Made by a program: the position numbers and the translations under genes. This document shows positions 34,945 to 44,426 of a DNA stretch of 45,256 bases, piece by piece. The notes below the pieces were generated by a model, which saw nothing but the letters and a program-made list of their open reading frames with translations, searched no databases and was not told the origin of the DNA. Each line of letters begins with the position of its first letter. The stretch's first letter is position 1. The DNA comes from Pelomonas sp. Root1217 (GTDB lineage: Bacteria; Pseudomonadota; Gammaproteobacteria; Burkholderiales; Burkholderiaceae_C): the NCBI RefSeq assembly GCF_001425705.1, contig NZ_LMDC01000003.1, positions 85,428 through 130,683 on the forward strand, in the 5' to 3' direction.

Positions 34945-34969
34945 CGTCTTGTCCTCTTGTGTGCGGTGC

Positions 34970-35152
34970 TTAGAGCACCTGCACCAGATAAGCGATCTTG
35001 TTGATCATGCCGCGCACTGCGGGCGTGTCTTCCAGGGTGCTCTGGCTGTTCAGCCGACGCAGACCCAGGCCGACCACGGTGGCACGGTGCGAGGCGCGGC
35101 AGCCGATGGGGCTACGCACCAGCTTGACCGTCACGGTTTTCTTGTCAGACAT
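34970..35152 (-). CDS. rpmD: 50S ribosomal protein L30
   Basis: 60 residues, the short bacterial form: [32 protein letters not shown], ending [15 protein letters not shown] at 35152 with GGAG 6 nt upstream. It sits between rpsE and rplO as in the canonical spc operon, 20 nt after rpsE. It is non-essential in some bacteria but present here. Confidence 0.98.
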   Translation of the reverse strand: MSDKKTVTVKLVRSPIGCRASHRATVVGLGLRRLNSQSTLEDTPAVRGMINKIAYLVQVL

Positions 35153-35172
35153 CTTGTGCTCCGCTTGGGCGA

Positions 35173-35694
35173 TCAGTTGAAGATTTCTTCAACAGTCTTG
35201 CCGCGCTTGGCTGCGACAGTGGCCGGCGTGGTTGAACGCTTCAGAGCGTCCAGCGTGGCGCGGACCATGTTGTAAGGGTTGGTCGAACCGTGGCTCTTGG
35301 TCACGATGTCGGTCACGCCCATCACTTCGAAAACGGCGCGCATCGGGCCGCCGGCGATAACACCGGTACCGGCAGGAGCCGGGGCCATGATGACGTGTGC
35401 AGCACCGTGCTCGCCCACCACGTTGTGGTGGATGGTGCCGTTCTTCAGGCTGACCTTGACCATGTTGCGGCGAGCCGACTCCATGGCCTTCTGCACGGCG
35501 ACCGGCACTTCCTTGGCCTTGCCCTTGCCCATGCCGATGCGGCCATCGCCATCACCGACCACGGTCAGAGCGGCGAAGGACAGCGTACGGCCACCCTTCA
35601 CAACCTTGGTCACGCGGTTGACCGCGATCATCTTTTCCTTCAGGCCGTCGTCGTTGCCTTCAGCCTGAGCGCCGCGGGGTTGAAACTTTGCCAT
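35173..35694 (-). CDS. rpsE: 30S ribosomal protein S5
   Basis: 173 residues. Double-stranded-RNA-binding-like N-terminal domain with [23 protein letters not shown], a region linked in E. coli to translational accuracy and spectinomycin response. C-terminal half: [23 protein letters not shown] at 35694 with AAGGA 7 nt upstream. 18 nt from rplR. Confidence 0.99.
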   Translation of the reverse strand: MAKFQPRGAQAEGNDDGLKEKMIAVNRVTKVVKGGRTLSFAALTVVGDGDGRIGMGKGKAKEVPVAVQKAMESARRNMVKVSLKNGTIHHNVVGEHGAAHVIMAPAPAGTGVIAGGPMRAVFEVMGVTDIVTKSHGSTNPYNMVRATLDALKRSTTPATVAAKRGKTVEEIFN

Positions 35695-35712
35695 TTCTTA
35701 TTCCTTGATGCG

Positions 35713-36072
35713 TCAGAACTGCAGGCCGGCTTCGCGGGCTGCTTCGGCCAGGGCCTTGACACGGCCGTGGTAGGCAAAACCGGAGCGGTCGAAGGCAACC
35801 TTCTCGACGCCAGCGGCCTTGGCCTTCTCGGCGATCAGCTTGCCCACCAGCGTGGCAGCGGCGACGTTGCCGCCGTTGCTGCTCAGCTGTTCGCGGACCG
35901 ACTTCTCGGCAGTGGAGGCTGCAGCCAACACCTTGGCGCCGTCTTCCGAGACGACTTGGGCGTAGATATGCAGGTTGGAGCGGAACACCGTCAGACGGGC
36001 CACGCGCTGGATCGCAATGCGAGCGCGGGTCTGGCGCGAACGACGCAGGCGTTGTTCTTTCTTGGTCATCAT
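35713..36072 (-). CDS. rplR: 50S ribosomal protein L18
   Basis: 119 residues, begins [19 protein letters not shown]. Two consecutive ATG codons occur; the first (36072) is preferred because AGGAG lies 7 nt upstream. L18 binds 5S rRNA with L5 and L25. The C-terminus [25 protein letters not shown] is canonical. 11 nt from rplF. Confidence 0.99.
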   Translation of the reverse strand: MMTKKEQRLRRSRQTRARIAIQRVARLTVFRSNLHIYAQVVSEDGAKVLAAASTAEKSVREQLSSNGGNVAAATLVGKLIAEKAKAAGVEKVAFDRSGFAYHGRVKALAEAAREAGLQF

Positions 36073-36083
36073 GGCGCTGCTCC

Positions 36084-36617
36084 TTACTTCTTCTTGGTCT
36101 CTTTGAGGGAGACCTTCTCATCCGAATAACGGATGCCCTTGCCCTTGTAGGGCTCAGGCGGACGGAAGGCGCGCACCTCGGCGGCGATCTGGCCGACGAC
36201 CTGACGGTCAGCGCCCTTGATGACGATTTCCGTCTGGGTCGGGCACTCGACCTTGATACCAGCCGGCATGTCCTTCACCACGGGGTGAGAGAAGCCGATC
36301 TGCAGGTTGAGCTTCTGACCCTGGGCCTGGGCGCGAAAGCCCACGCCCACCAGGTTCAGCTTGCGCTCGAAACCCTTGCTGACGCCGCTGACCATGTTGG
36401 CCACCAGGGCGCGCATGGTGCCGCTCATCGCATCGGCTTCGGCCGACTCGTTGGCGGGAGCGAAGCTCAGCTTGCCGGCTTCGTTCTTGACGGTGACGAG
36501 CTTGTTCGACTGACGCACCAGCGTGCCCAGCGAGCCCTTGACGCTGATCGAATCAGCACCGACGGTCACATCCACGCCTTGCGGGAGGTTGACCGGCATT
36601 TTTCCAACGCGGGACAT
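36084..36617 (-). CDS. rplF: 50S ribosomal protein L6
   Basis: 177 residues, begins [17 protein letters not shown]. Two L6 domains; the second contains [30 protein letters not shown], which binds near the GTPase-associated centre. ATG at 36617 with AAGGAG 8 nt upstream. Ends in a Lys-rich tail. 17 nt from rpsH. Confidence 0.99.
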   Translation of the reverse strand: MSRVGKMPVNLPQGVDVTVGADSISVKGSLGTLVRQSNKLVTVKNEAGKLSFAPANESAEADAMSGTMRALVANMVSGVSKGFERKLNLVGVGFRAQAQGQKLNLQIGFSHPVVKDMPAGIKVECPTQTEIVIKGADRQVVGQIAAEVRAFRPPEPYKGKGIRYSDEKVSLKETKKK

Positions 36618-36634
36618 TGTTTCTACTCCTTCGC

Positions 36635-37030
36635 TTAGGCGACGTAGCAGAGGACTTCGCCGCCGATACCGGCAGCGCGAGCCTTGCGGTCCGTCATGAC
36701 GCCTTGCGGAGTCGTGACGATCGCCACGCCCAGGCCATTCATGACCTGAGGAATGTCGTGGCGGCCCTTGTAGATGCGCAGGCCGGGGCGGCTGACGCGC
36801 TCGATACGCTCGATGACCGGACGGCCAGCGTAGTACTTCAGCGCGATTTCCAGCTCGGGACGGGCAGCTTCGCCGCGGACGGCGAAGTCATCGATATAGC
36901 CTTCGTCCTTCAGGACTTTGGCAATCGCCACCTTCAGCTTGGACGACGGCATGGCAACGCTCGTCTTTTCGACGATCTGCGCGTTACGAATGCGGGTCAG
37001 CATATCGGCGATGGGATCACTCATGCTCAT
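36635..37030 (-). CDS. rpsH: 30S ribosomal protein S8
   Basis: 131 residues, [21 protein letters not shown] at 37030 chosen because AGGAG is 9 nt upstream; an ATG two codons later would be too far from it. Ends [11 protein letters not shown], the usual C-terminus. In E. coli S8 represses the spc operon by binding mRNA at the rplX-rplE junction; here that junction (37908-37917) is only 10 nt and I do not see the S8-site structure with confidence. Confidence 0.99.
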   Translation of the reverse strand: MSMSDPIADMLTRIRNAQIVEKTSVAMPSSKLKVAIAKVLKDEGYIDDFAVRGEAARPELEIALKYYAGRPVIERIERVSRPGLRIYKGRHDIPQVMNGLGVAIVTTPQGVMTDRKARAAGIGGEVLCYVA

Positions 37031-37053
37031 TTGCGAATACTCCTATCGGCCGA

Positions 37054-37359
37054 TTACCAGCTGGCCTTGACGACACCGGGGATGTCGCCCTTGAAGGCCA
37101 GTTCACGAATCTTGTTACGGGCCAGGCCGAACTTGCGGAAGGTGCCACGCGGACGACCGGTCAGCTCGCAGCGGTTGCGCAGGCGAGTCGGGTAGGCGTT
37201 ACGGGGCAGCTTCTGCAGCTCGAGGCGAGCGGCGTAGCGCTCTTCATCCGACTTCTTGCTGTCGTCGATGATGGCCTTCAGGTCTGCGTACTTCTTCGCG
37301 AACTTGGCGACGAGTGCTTCGCGCTTCAGTTCACGTTGCTTGATGGAAGTTTTAGCCAC
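37054..37359 (-). CDS. rpsN: 30S ribosomal protein S14 (long, zinc-free form; GTG start)
   Basis: 101 residues, begins [11 protein letters not shown] and ends [14 protein letters not shown]. It is the 101-residue form lacking the CxxC zinc motif of short S14. The start codon is GTG at 37359, directly after a strong GAGGTGATC. S14 lies in the 30S head. 8 nt downstream of rplE. Confidence 0.98.
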   Translation of the reverse strand: MAKTSIKQRELKREALVAKFAKKYADLKAIIDDSKKSDEERYAARLELQKLPRNAYPTRLRNRCELTGRPRGTFRKFGLARNKIRELAFKGDIPGVVKASW

Positions 37360-37367
37360 AGATCACC

Positions 37368-37907
37368 TCAGTTCTTGAACGGGAACTTGAACGCAGCCAG
37401 GAGAGCCTTGGCTTCGTCGTCCGTCTTGGCAGTCGTCGTGATGCTGATGTTCAGACCACGCAGAGCATCCACCTTGTCGTATTCGATTTCGGGGAAGATG
37501 ATCTGTTCTTTGACGCCGATGTTGTAGTTGCCACGGCCGTCGAACGAGCGACCGGAGATACCCCGGAAGTCACGGACGCGGGGCAGCGCGATCGTCACGA
37601 AGCGGTCCAGGAATTCATACATCTGGACGCCGCGCAGGGTCACCATCGCACCGATGGGCACTGCGTCACGGATCTTGAAGCCGGCGATGGCCTTCTTCGA
37701 CTTCGTGACGACGGGCTTCTGGCCGGCGATCTTGGTCAGGTCGCCCACGGCGTGGTCCATGACCTTCTTGTCGGCGACGGCCTCGCTCACACCCATGTTG
37801 AGCGTGATCTTGGTGATGCGGGGCACCTCCATGACCGACTTGTAGCCGAACTTCTCGACCAGGCCGGGCACGATTTTTTCGCGGTAATGCGTTTGAAGAC
37901 GAGCCAT
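37368..37907 (-). CDS. rplE: 50S ribosomal protein L5
   Basis: 179 residues from the ATG at 37907 ([26 protein letters not shown]), preceded by AGAGGT 5 nt upstream. The open frame extends 54 codons further upstream in the rplX region, but that has no ribosomal homology. L5 binds 5S rRNA and contacts P-site tRNA. C-terminal [26 protein letters not shown] is canonical. Confidence 0.99.
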   Translation of the reverse strand: MARLQTHYREKIVPGLVEKFGYKSVMEVPRITKITLNMGVSEAVADKKVMDHAVGDLTKIAGQKPVVTKSKKAIAGFKIRDAVPIGAMVTLRGVQMYEFLDRFVTIALPRVRDFRGISGRSFDGRGNYNIGVKEQIIFPEIEYDKVDALRGLNISITTTAKTDDEAKALLAAFKFPFKN

Positions 37908-37917
37908 GAGGGACCTC

Positions 37918-38232
37918 TTAAGCCTTGATCTCTTCGCCGGTCGACTTGAACACGCGCACCCGCTTGCCGTCGATGAGCTTGACGCCCACACGATCGGCCT
38001 TGCCGGAGGCGGCGTTGAAGATCGCCACGTTGGATTGATGGATAGGCATGGTCTTGTCGACGACGCCACCGGTGGTGCCCTTCATGGGGTTGGGCTTGAC
38101 GTGCTTCTTGACGACATTGATGCCGTCAACGACCACATGGGCGTCGTCAGTGCGGGCGGACACAGTGCCGCGCTTACCCTTGTCGCGGCCGGTCAGCACA
38201 ATGACCTGGTCGCCGGTACGAATCTTGTTCAT
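37918..38232 (-). CDS. rplX: 50S ribosomal protein L24
   Basis: 104 residues with a KOW motif at the N-terminus ([21 protein letters not shown]). It is an assembly-initiator protein for 50S. ATG at 38232 with GAGGT 5 nt upstream. 23 nt after rplN and 10 nt before rplE. Confidence 0.99.
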   Translation of the reverse strand: MNKIRTGDQVIVLTGRDKGKRGTVSARTDDAHVVVDGINVVKKHVKPNPMKGTTGGVVDKTMPIHQSNVAIFNAASGKADRVGVKLIDGKRVRVFKSTGEEIKA

Positions 38233-38255
38233 GGCTTACCTCAGACAGTGGGGGC

Positions 38256-38624
38256 TCAAAGCACCTCGGGCGCCAGCGACACGATCTTCATGAAGCGCTC
38301 GGTACGCAGCTCACGCGTCACCGGGCCGAAGATGCGGGTGCCGATGGGCTCCAGCTTGGCATTGAGCAGCACGGCGGCATTGCCGTCGAACTTGACGAGC
38401 GAGCCGTCCTGGCGGCGCACACCCTTGGCGGTACGAACCACCACGGCGCTGTAGACCTCGCCCTTCTTCACGCGACCACGCGGGGCAGCTTCTTTGATGC
38501 TGACCTTGATGATGTCGCCAATGTGCGCATAGCGGCGCTTGGAGCCGCCCAGCACCTTGATGCACTGAACGGACTTGGCGCCAGTGTTGTCCGCGACATC
38601 AAGCCGCGATTGCATTTGGATCAT
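38256..38624 (-). CDS. rplN: 50S ribosomal protein L14
   Basis: 122 residues from the ATG at 38624 ([19 protein letters not shown]), exactly the family length, with GGGGA upstream. A 12-codon upstream extension starting MNAATRGK is open but not supported. L14 lies at the subunit interface, making bridges to 16S rRNA. It is the first gene of the spc operon, with a predicted promoter ~180 nt upstream. Confidence 0.99.
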   Translation of the reverse strand: MIQMQSRLDVADNTGAKSVQCIKVLGGSKRRYAHIGDIIKVSIKEAAPRGRVKKGEVYSAVVVRTAKGVRRQDGSLVKFDGNAAVLLNAKLEPIGTRIFGPVTRELRTERFMKIVSLAPEVL

Positions 38625-38806
38625 GTCTGTCCCCAACTTGCCCCGAGTTGCCGCATTCATGCGAATGCTGCGCGTCGGTCAGTCTTGGGCCCGTAAGTCA
38701 AACAGCTTGAGGCATTGCGCCACTTGCTGCCCAACGGTTGAGGGCGGATCCGAAGCCAGCGTGGGCTCTTGCGTAGCAGGAGCACTGGCGTTCGGCGAAG
38801 CTGCGC

Positions 38807-38836
38807 ATTATGCAGTGAGAACCCTTGGGGCGTCAA
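38807..38836 (-). promoter_or_regulatory. Predicted sigma-70 promoter of the spc operon
   Basis: On the minus strand, -35 TTGACG, 18-nt spacer, -10 CATAAT (both boxes close to consensus). The start site is expected near 38800, giving a ~175-nt leader before rplN (38624). It lies in the 272-nt gap between the peroxiredoxin stop and rplN, which otherwise shows nothing I can name. Confidence 0.75.
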
Positions 38837-38896
38837 TGCCTGCCGCAGAAGTTTTTGCAGGGCCGGCGGTTGCTGACCCGTTCTACATCAAGTTGC

Positions 38897-39406
38897 TCAG
38901 GCTGCCTTGACTTGAGCCAGCATCGTGGCGGCGTCGCTGACCTCGAACTTGCCGGGGCCTTCGACGTTCAGCGTCTTGACGACCCCGTTCTTGACCAGCA
39001 TCGAATAGCGCTGCGAGCGCACACCCATGCCCTTGGCGATCAGGTCCAGCGTCAGGCCGGTGGCCTGGGCGAACTGGGCGCTGCCGTCGGCCATCATGCG
39101 CACCTTGCCGCCGGTCTTCTGGTCGCGACCCCACGCGCCCATGACGAAGGCGTCGTTGACCGACACGCACCAGATCTCGTCGACGCCGGCCGCCTTCAGC
39201 GCCTCGGCGGATTCGACGTAGCCAGGCACATGCTTGGCTGAGCAGGTCGGCGTGAAGGCGCCGGGCAAGGCAAAGATCGCGATGGTCTTGCCAGCCGTGG
39301 CCTTCTCGATATCGAAGCTGTTGGGGCCGAGCGAGCAGCCCTCGCCTTCCACTTCGATGAATTCCTGCAGACTGCCTGCGGGCAGCTTGTCGCCAACCTT
39401 GATCAT
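38897..39406 (-). CDS. Peroxiredoxin of the Prx5 type, between S10 and spc operons
   Basis: 169 residues; ATG at 39406 with AGGAG 8 nt upstream. The peroxidatic cysteine is C55 in PGAFTPTCSAKHVPGY, the Prx5 signature; other cysteines are C24 and C80. It reduces hydrogen peroxide and alkyl peroxides, probably with a glutaredoxin or thioredoxin donor, in the cytoplasm (no signal peptide). It sits in the same direction as the ribosomal genes, between rpsQ (followed by a terminator) and rplN (with its own promoter). It therefore appears to be a separate unit wedged into the ribosomal cluster. Its 5' region contains unusual inverted repeats. Codon use does not differ by eye from its neighbours. 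Confidence 0.96.
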   Translation of the reverse strand: MIKVGDKLPAGSLQEFIEVEGEGCSLGPNSFDIEKATAGKTIAIFALPGAFTPTCSAKHVPGYVESAEALKAAGVDEIWCVSVNDAFVMGAWGRDQKTGGKVRMMADGSAQFAQATGLTLDLIAKGMGVRSQRYSMLVKNGVVKTLNVEGPGKFEVSDAATMLAQVKAA

Positions 39407-39442
39407 GGTGTCGCTCCTGATTGAGTGTTCTGAAAATGATCA

Positions 39443-39523
39443 GGCTTTTGCGCGTTGCTTCCAAACGCCGGACTCGTCGCAACCGACAAGTCCTTGCGCG
39501 TCATGGGTTCACGCGCAAAAGCC
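39443..39523 (-). promoter_or_regulatory. Three-arm inverted-repeat element upstream of the peroxiredoxin gene
   Basis: In minus-strand order: arm A GGCTTTTGCGCGT (39523-39511), 9-nt loop, arm B ACGCGCAA (39501-39494), a 10-bp hairpin GGACTTGTCG/CGACGAGTCC with a GTTG loop (39493-39470), 14-nt spacer, arm C ACGCGCAAAAGCC (39455-39443). Arm A can pair locally with B (8 bp) or perfectly with C (13 bp), so the two folds exclude each other. Arm C ends 37 nt before the start codon. It could be an RNA switch or a set of operator half-sites. Confidence 0.6.
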
Positions 39524-39561
39524 AAAAAAAACCGGCGCGCCAGTTACCCAGCGTGCCGGTT
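39524..39561 (-). terminator. Rho-independent terminator after rpsQ (end of S10 operon)
   Basis: On the minus strand an 11-bp stem with one mismatch (AACCGGCACGC with GCGCGCCGGTT), a 10-nt loop and eight T residues. It starts 26 nt after the rpsQ stop and separates the S10 operon from the peroxiredoxin gene. Confidence 0.92.
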
Positions 39562-39587
39562 GTGCAGCGGTCATGCGACCGGTGTCT

Positions 39588-39863
39588 TTAGACGATCTCG
39601 GCCTTCTCGACCAGGCGGGTCACGACCCAGCTCTTGGTCTTGGAGATCGGACGGCCTTCGCTGATCTCGACGACGTCACCCATCTTGTACTCGCCCTTTT
39701 CGTCGTGGGCGTGGTACTTGCGGGAACGGGCCACGATCTTGCCGTAGAGCTCGTGCTTGGCGCGACGCTCGACCAGGACGGTGACCGTCTTGGCGCGCTT
39801 GTCGCTGACCACGCGGCCCACCAGGGTGCGCGTGTTCTTCACTTGGACTTGGGCCTCAGTCAT
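39588..39863 (-). CDS. rpsQ: 30S ribosomal protein S17
   Basis: 91 residues; OB fold with [32 protein letters not shown]. It is a primary 16S binder. ATG at 39863 with AGGAGG 7 nt upstream inside rpmC, and an ATGA overlap with the rpmC stop. It is the last gene of the S10 operon here, followed by a strong terminator. Confidence 0.99.
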   Translation of the reverse strand: MTEAQVQVKNTRTLVGRVVSDKRAKTVTVLVERRAKHELYGKIVARSRKYHAHDEKGEYKMGDVVEISEGRPISKTKSWVVTRLVEKAEIV

Positions 39864-40060
39864 TTCGTGGCCTCCTTCTTCTTTTGTGCCAGGACGGTCT
39901 TGGCACGCGCGATGTCGCGGCGGGTCTTGCCCAGCTGGCTGTGGTTGGTCAGCTGCTGGGTGGCCTTTTGCATGCGCAGGCCGAAGTGGGCCTTCAGCAG
40001 GTCGGTCACTTCCTTCTCGAGGGCAGCGACGTCCTTGGTGCGGAGTTCAGTTGCTTTCAT
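39860..40060 (-). CDS. rpmC: 50S ribosomal protein L29
   Basis: 66 residues, two long helices; begins [18 protein letters not shown]. It lies at the exit tunnel near the docking site for trigger factor and SRP. ATG at 40060 with AAGGA 4 nt upstream, 11 nt after rplP. The stop overlaps rpsQ. Confidence 0.98.
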   Translation of the reverse strand: MKATELRTKDVAALEKEVTDLLKAHFGLRMQKATQQLTNHSQLGKTRRDIARAKTVLAQKKKEATK

Positions 40061-40071
40061 GGTGTCCTTCC

Positions 40072-40488
40072 TCAGGCGCCGACCTGGCGGGCCACAAAGG
40101 TGCAGCGCAGCGGCAGCTTGGCGGCAGCCAGCGTGAATGCCTCGCGAGCAAGTTGCTCGGGCACACCATTGACCTCGTAGATCACCTTGCCAGGCTGGAT
40201 TTCAGCCACGTAGTACTCGGGGTTGCCCTTGCCGTTACCCATCCGAACTTCGGCGGGCTTTTGCGAGATGGGCTTGTCCGGGAACACGCGGATGAAGATC
40301 CGGCCGCCGCGCTTGATGTGGCGCGAGATCGCGCGGCGAGCCGCTTCGATCTGGCGGGCCGTCAGGCGGCCGCGCTCGGTGGCCTTGAGGCCGAAATCAC
40401 CGAAAGACACCGCGGCGCCTCGAGTCGCGACACCAGTGTTGCGGCCCTTCTGCTCCTTGCGGTATTTACGACGAGCGGGTTGCAGCAT
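40072..40488 (-). CDS. rplP: 50S ribosomal protein L16
   Basis: 138 residues, begins [19 protein letters not shown]. Contains [28 protein letters not shown], the conserved region near the A-site tRNA elbow. ATG at 40488 with GGAG upstream lying in the last codons of rpsC. 2 nt from rpsC. Confidence 0.99.
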   Translation of the reverse strand: MLQPARRKYRKEQKGRNTGVATRGAAVSFGDFGLKATERGRLTARQIEAARRAISRHIKRGGRIFIRVFPDKPISQKPAEVRMGNGKGNPEYYVAEIQPGKVIYEVNGVPEQLAREAFTLAAAKLPLRCTFVARQVGA

Positions 40489-40490
40489 GT

Positions 40491-41354
40491 TTATTCTCCT
40501 TTGGCCTCACCGCCAGCTGCGGGGACCTTGCGGACCACGCGCTTGGCAGCGGGCTTGGCTGCGTCACCCGTGGGGGCGGCGGCAGCGGGCTGATCTGCTC
40601 CGTCACGCGGGCCACGGTCGCCACCTGGACGGCCACGGCCACCAGGAGCGCCCGGACGGGCGTTACGGCGCGGGCGACGATCGTCTTCGGCGCCTGCGGG
40701 GGTGTTGATGACCGGAGCCTCGCCGTTGGCAAGACGGTCACCGCGGTAGACCCAGACCTTGACGCCGATGACGCCGTAGGTGGTCTTAGCTTCGGAGAAA
40801 CCGTAGTCGATGTCGGCCTTCAGGGTGTGCAGGGGCACACGACCTTCGCGATACCACTCGGTACGAGCGATTTCGATGCCGTTCAGACGACCTGCGCTCA
40901 TGATCTTGATGCCCTGGGCACCCAGACGCATCGCGTTCTGCATCGCGCGCTTCATGGCGCGGCGGAACATGATGCGCTTTTCGAGCTGCTGGGTGATCGA
41001 GTCGGCGATCAGCTGAGCATCGACTTCAGGCTTGCGCACTTCTTCGATGTTGACGGCGACGGGCACGCCCAGACGCTTGGTCAGTTCAGCCTTCAGCGCC
41101 TCGATGTCCTCACCCTTCTTGCCGATCACGACACCCGGACGAGCCGAGAAGATCGTGATGCGCGCGTTCTTAGCGGGGCGCTCGATCAGGATGCGCGAAA
41201 CGGCAGCATTCTTGAGCTTGGCCTTCAGGTACTCGCGAACACGCAGGTCTTCGGCCAGCATCGTGGCGAAGTTCTGGTTGTTCGCATACCAGCGCGAAGC
41301 CCAGTTACGGGTGACAGGAAGGCGGAAGCCAACCGGATGGATTTTTTGTCCCAT
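40491..41354 (-). CDS. rpsC: 30S ribosomal protein S3 with a long C-terminal tail
   Basis: 287 residues from the ATG at 41354 ([18 protein letters not shown]); the open frame extends 15 codons upstream without homology. The KH domain ([20 protein letters not shown]) and C-terminal domain ([15 protein letters not shown]) are normal. After ~residue 220 there is a ~65-residue low-complexity tail rich in Arg, Gly, Ala, Pro and Lys, longer than in E. coli S3 (233 residues). Such tails occur in betaproteobacterial S3 and are probably disordered. S3 forms the mRNA entry site and has helicase activity with S4 and S5. Ribosome site AAGAAG is weak. Confidence 0.99.
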   Translation of the reverse strand: MGQKIHPVGFRLPVTRNWASRWYANNQNFATMLAEDLRVREYLKAKLKNAAVSRILIERPAKNARITIFSARPGVVIGKKGEDIEALKAELTKRLGVPVAVNIEEVRKPEVDAQLIADSITQQLEKRIMFRRAMKRAMQNAMRLGAQGIKIMSAGRLNGIEIARTEWYREGRVPLHTLKADIDYGFSEAKTTYGVIGVKVWVYRGDRLANGEAPVINTPAGAEDDRRPRRNARPGAPGGRGRPGGDRGPRDGADQPAAAAPTGDAAKPAAKRVVRKVPAAGGEAKGE

Positions 41355-41368
41355 AGTCTTCTTGCGCC

Positions 41369-41698
41369 TTAGTTGCCGACAGCCACAAAGATGTGGCAAG
41401 TGGGCTTGCTGATGCGGTTGCCGCGGCCCTTGGCGCGAGCCGAGAAGCGCTTCAGCGTGGCACCTTGCTCGACGTAGATCGAGGTGACCTTGAGTTCATC
41501 AATGTCAGCGCCGTCGTTGTGCTCGGCGTTGGCGATGGCGCTTTCCAGCGCCTTCTTGATGATCAGGGCCGCCTTCTTCTGGGTGAATTCCAGGATGTTC
41601 AGCGCTTGGTCCACCTTCTTGCCGCGGATCAGGTCAGCCACGAGGCGACCCTTGTCACAGGAGAGGCGAACGCCACGAACGATTGCTTTGGTTTCCAT
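41369..41698 (-). CDS. rplV: 50S ribosomal protein L22
   Basis: 109 residues from the ATG at 41698 ([19 protein letters not shown]), with AAGGA 8 nt upstream. An ATG three codons earlier overlaps the ribosome site and is rejected. The beta-hairpin [21 protein letters not shown] lines the exit tunnel at its narrowest point, where macrolide resistance mutations occur; it looks wild type. 11 nt from rpsS. Confidence 0.99.
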   Translation of the reverse strand: METKAIVRGVRLSCDKGRLVADLIRGKKVDQALNILEFTQKKAALIIKKALESAIANAEHNDGADIDELKVTSIYVEQGATLKRFSARAKGRGNRISKPTCHIFVAVGN

Positions 41699-41709
41699 CG
41701 TTGGCATCC

Positions 41710-41988
41710 TTACTTCTTCCCGGCCTTCTTGTCGGCCGGATGGCCTTTGAAGGTGCGGGTCAGTGCGAATTCACCCAGCTTGTGGCCGACCATCTGGTCA
41801 GACACATAAACCGGCACGTGTTGCTTGCCGTTGTGCACGGCGATCGTCAGACCGATGAATTCGGGCAGGATCGTCGAGCGGCGCGACCAGGTCTTGATGG
41901 GCTTCTTGTCTTTGATGGCAACTGCCTTGTCGACCTTGGCCATCAAATGGTGGTCAACGAAGGGGCCCTTCTTCAGCGAACGAGTCAT
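41710..41988 (-). CDS. rpsS: 30S ribosomal protein S19
   Basis: 92 residues, begins [16 protein letters not shown]; contains [27 protein letters not shown]. It forms the head with S13. ATG at 41988; only a weak AAGGG upstream, 10 nt after rplB. Confidence 0.99.
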   Translation of the reverse strand: MTRSLKKGPFVDHHLMAKVDKAVAIKDKKPIKTWSRRSTILPEFIGLTIAVHNGKQHVPVYVSDQMVGHKLGEFALTRTFKGHPADKKAGKK

Positions 41989-41998
41989 GGCCTAGCCC

Positions 41999-42823
41999 TT
42001 ACTTCTTGCGACGCGAGACGATGAACGTCTGCGTGCGCTTGTTGTTGCGAGTGCGGTAGCCCTTTGTCAGGGTGTTCCACGGCGACACAGGGACCTGGCC
42101 CTCGCCGGTGCGGCCTTCGCCACCACCGTGCGGGTGATCCACCGGGTTCATCGCCACACCGCGAACGGTCGGACGGATACCCTTCCAGCGGATCGCGCCG
42201 GCCTTGCCGTACTGACGCAGGCTGTGCTCTTCGTTGCTCACTTCACCGATGGTGGCGCGGCAGTCGACGTGCACGCGGCGAACTTCGCCGGAGCGCAGAC
42301 GGATCTGGGCGTAGACACCTTCACGAGCCATCAGGACGGCGGAGGTGCCGGCCGAACGGATCATCTGGGCACCCTTGCCAGGCTGCAGCTCGATGCAATG
42401 GATCGTCGAGCCCACCGGGATGTTGCGGATCGGCAGCGTGTTGCCAGCCTTGATCGGGGCTTCCGCGCCGCTCAGGATGGTCGAACCCACTTCGAGACCG
42501 CGCGGGGCGATCACGTAGCGGCGTTCGCCGTCGGCGTACACCACCAGCGCAATGTGGGCGGTGCGGTTCGGGTCGTACTCGATGGTCTCGACCTTGGCCG
42601 GAATGCCGTCCTTGTTGCGCTTGAAGTCGACCACGCGGTAGTGGTGCTTGTGACCACCGCCTTTGTGGCGAATCGTGATGTGACCGTTGTTGTTGCGGCC
42701 GGAGTTCTGGATTTGCGGCTCAAGCAAAGCTGCATGGGGCGCGCCCTTGTGCAGGTGCTTGTGCACCACCTTGACGACGCCACGGCGGCCGGGCGAGGTA
42801 GGTTTGACTTTGACGATGGCCAT
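41999..42823 (-). CDS. rplB: 50S ribosomal protein L2
   Basis: 274 residues, full length. The catalytic-centre-proximal motif [16 protein letters not shown] is intact. It is one of the most conserved 50S proteins and is required for peptidyl-transferase function and subunit joining. ATG at 42823 with GGGGAGG located in the end of rplW; the genes abut without a gap. Confidence 0.99.
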   Translation of the reverse strand: MAIVKVKPTSPGRRGVVKVVHKHLHKGAPHAALLEPQIQNSGRNNNGHITIRHKGGGHKHHYRVVDFKRNKDGIPAKVETIEYDPNRTAHIALVVYADGERRYVIAPRGLEVGSTILSGAEAPIKAGNTLPIRNIPVGSTIHCIELQPGKGAQMIRSAGTSAVLMAREGVYAQIRLRSGEVRRVHVDCRATIGEVSNEEHSLRQYGKAGAIRWKGIRPTVRGVAMNPVDHPHGGGEGRTGEGQVPVSPWNTLTKGYRTRNNKRTQTFIVSRRKK

Positions 42824-43138
42824 TTACGCGGCCTCCCCGGAGAAATTGAGCTCTTGACCGGCCTTGAGGGCCACATAGGCCTTCTTGACGTGGTCACGGC
42901 GGCCGGCACGGCCACCAAAGCGCTTCGTCTTGCCCTTGACCTGGACGACGTTGACCGACTCGACCTCGACCTTGAACATCAGTTCAACAGCGGCCTTGAT
43001 TTCGGGCTTGGTGGCGTCGCGCAGGACCTTGAACAGGACCTGGTTGTGCTTCTCGGCAACTTGCGTGGCCTTCTCGGACACGATGGGCGCGAGCAGCACG
43101 GAGGCCAGACGGCCTTCGGAATACTTGGGGGCGCTCAT
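42824..43138 (-). CDS. rplW: 50S ribosomal protein L23
   Basis: 104 residues; [22 protein letters not shown] and [25 protein letters not shown]. It is the docking site for trigger factor and SRP at the tunnel exit. ATG at 43138 with AAGGAG 8 nt upstream, overlapping the rplD stop (ATGA). Confidence 0.99.
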   Translation of the reverse strand: MSAPKYSEGRLASVLLAPIVSEKATQVAEKHNQVLFKVLRDATKPEIKAAVELMFKVEVESVNVVQVKGKTKRFGGRAGRRDHVKKAYVALKAGQELNFSGEAA

Positions 43139-43755
43139 GCCAGCATCTCCTTGAGTTGCTCGACCGCAGCCTTGGTCACCAGCACCTTCTTGTAGAAGAC
43201 CAGCGACAGGGGGTCGGCGTAGCGCGGCTCGACGACCAGCACATTGGCCAGGTTGCGCGAAGCCAGCAGCAGGTTGTCATCCACGACGTCGGAGATGACC
43301 AGCACCGAGTCCAGGCCCATGGCCTTGAACTTGGCGGCCAGCAGCTTGGTCTTGGGGGCTTCGACCGAGATCGAATCCACCACGGCCAGGCGGCCTTCAC
43401 GGGCCAACTGCGAAAGGATCGCAGCCATGCCGGCGCGGTACATCTTCTTGTTCAGCTTGTGCGAGAAATTCTCGTCAGGCATGTTCGGGAAGATGCGACC
43501 GCCCCCGCGCCACAGCGGCGACGAGGTCATACCGGCGCGAGCGCGGCCGGTGCCCTTCTGGCGGAAAGGCTTCTTGGTCGAGTGATGGACCTGTTCACGG
43601 TCCTTCTGGGCACGGGTGCCTTGGCGGGCGTTGGCCTGGAAGGCCACGACCACCTGGTGCACCAGGGCTTCGTTGTAGTCGCGAGCGAAGATGGTGTCAG
43701 GCGCTTCCACCTTGGCGGTGGCCTGACCCTGCTCGTTCAGGAGCTCGAGCTGCAT
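43135..43755 (-). CDS. rplD: 50S ribosomal protein L4
   Basis: 206 residues. The extended tunnel loop [25 protein letters not shown] is intact. In E. coli L4 also represses the S10 operon by attenuation. ATG at 43755 overlaps the rplC stop (TGATG) with GGGAG 7 nt upstream. The downstream neighbour rplW overlaps by 4 nt. Confidence 0.99.
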   Translation of the reverse strand: MQLELLNEQGQATAKVEAPDTIFARDYNEALVHQVVVAFQANARQGTRAQKDREQVHHSTKKPFRQKGTGRARAGMTSSPLWRGGGRIFPNMPDENFSHKLNKKMYRAGMAAILSQLAREGRLAVVDSISVEAPKTKLLAAKFKAMGLDSVLVISDVVDDNLLLASRNLANVLVVEPRYADPLSLVFYKKVLVTKAAVEQLKEMLA

Positions 43756-44426
43756 CAGTTGGCTCCCTTCTTGACTTTGACCTTGACGGCCGGGCGAACG
43801 ACGATGTGGCCGTTCTTGGAGCCCGGGACCGCGCCGCGGACCAGCAGCAGTTGACGGGCTTCGTCAACGCGCACGATGTCCAGGTTCTGCGTGGTGCAGG
43901 TTTCGTCGCCCATGTGGCCGGTCATCTTCTTACCCGGGAACACACGGCCCGGGTCTTGCGCCATCGAGATCGAGCCCGGCACGTTGTGCGAACGGCTGTT
44001 ACCGTGCGACGCGCGCTGCGAGCTGAAGTTGTGGCGCTTGATGGTGCCCGCAAAGCCCTTGCCGATGGACGTGCCCTGCACGTCGACCAGCTGGCCGGCG
44101 GCGAACAACGTCACCGGAACGGTCGCGCCAGCTTGGTACTGGGCAGCGACGTCGGCTTCGACGCGGAATTCCTTGAGGATTTCACCGGCTTCGACACCTG
44201 CCTTGGCGAGGTGGCCGGCTTCGGGCTTGGTGACGCGCGATGCTTTGCGCGTACCGAACGCCACCTGGATGGCGCTGTAGCCGTCGGTCTCTTGGGTCTT
44301 GACCTGGGTCACACGGTTGTTGGACACATCCAGCACCGTCACAGGGATGGCATCGCCATCGTCCGTGAAGATGCGCATCATGCCCACCTTGCGGCCCAGC
44401 AAACCGAGACGGTTGCTCAGACTCAT
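43755..44426 (-). CDS. rplC: 50S ribosomal protein L3
   Basis: 223 residues from the ATG at 44426 ([20 protein letters not shown]), with GGAG 7 nt upstream; the longer open frame runs into the leader and is rejected. Loop [20 protein letters not shown] reaches towards the peptidyl-transferase centre. It is one of two 23S assembly initiators. Unlike the E. coli arrangement, a terminator-like hairpin and a predicted promoter separate it from rpsJ, so it heads its own transcript. Confidence 0.99.
   Translation of the reverse strand: MSLSNRLGLLGRKVGMMRIFTDDGDAIPVTVLDVSNNRVTQVKTQETDGYSAIQVAFGTRKASRVTKPEAGHLAKAGVEAGEILKEFRVEADVAAQYQAGATVPVTLFAAGQLVDVQGTSIGKGFAGTIKRHNFSSQRASHGNSRSHNVPGSISMAQDPGRVFPGKKMTGHMGDETCTTQNLDIVRVDEARQLLLVRGAVPGSKNGHIVVRPAVKVKVKKGAN

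Noticed and set aside
37908..38069. 54-codon upstream extension of rplE
   Set aside because: Overlaps rplX in another frame; L5 homology and the ribosome site begin at 37907.
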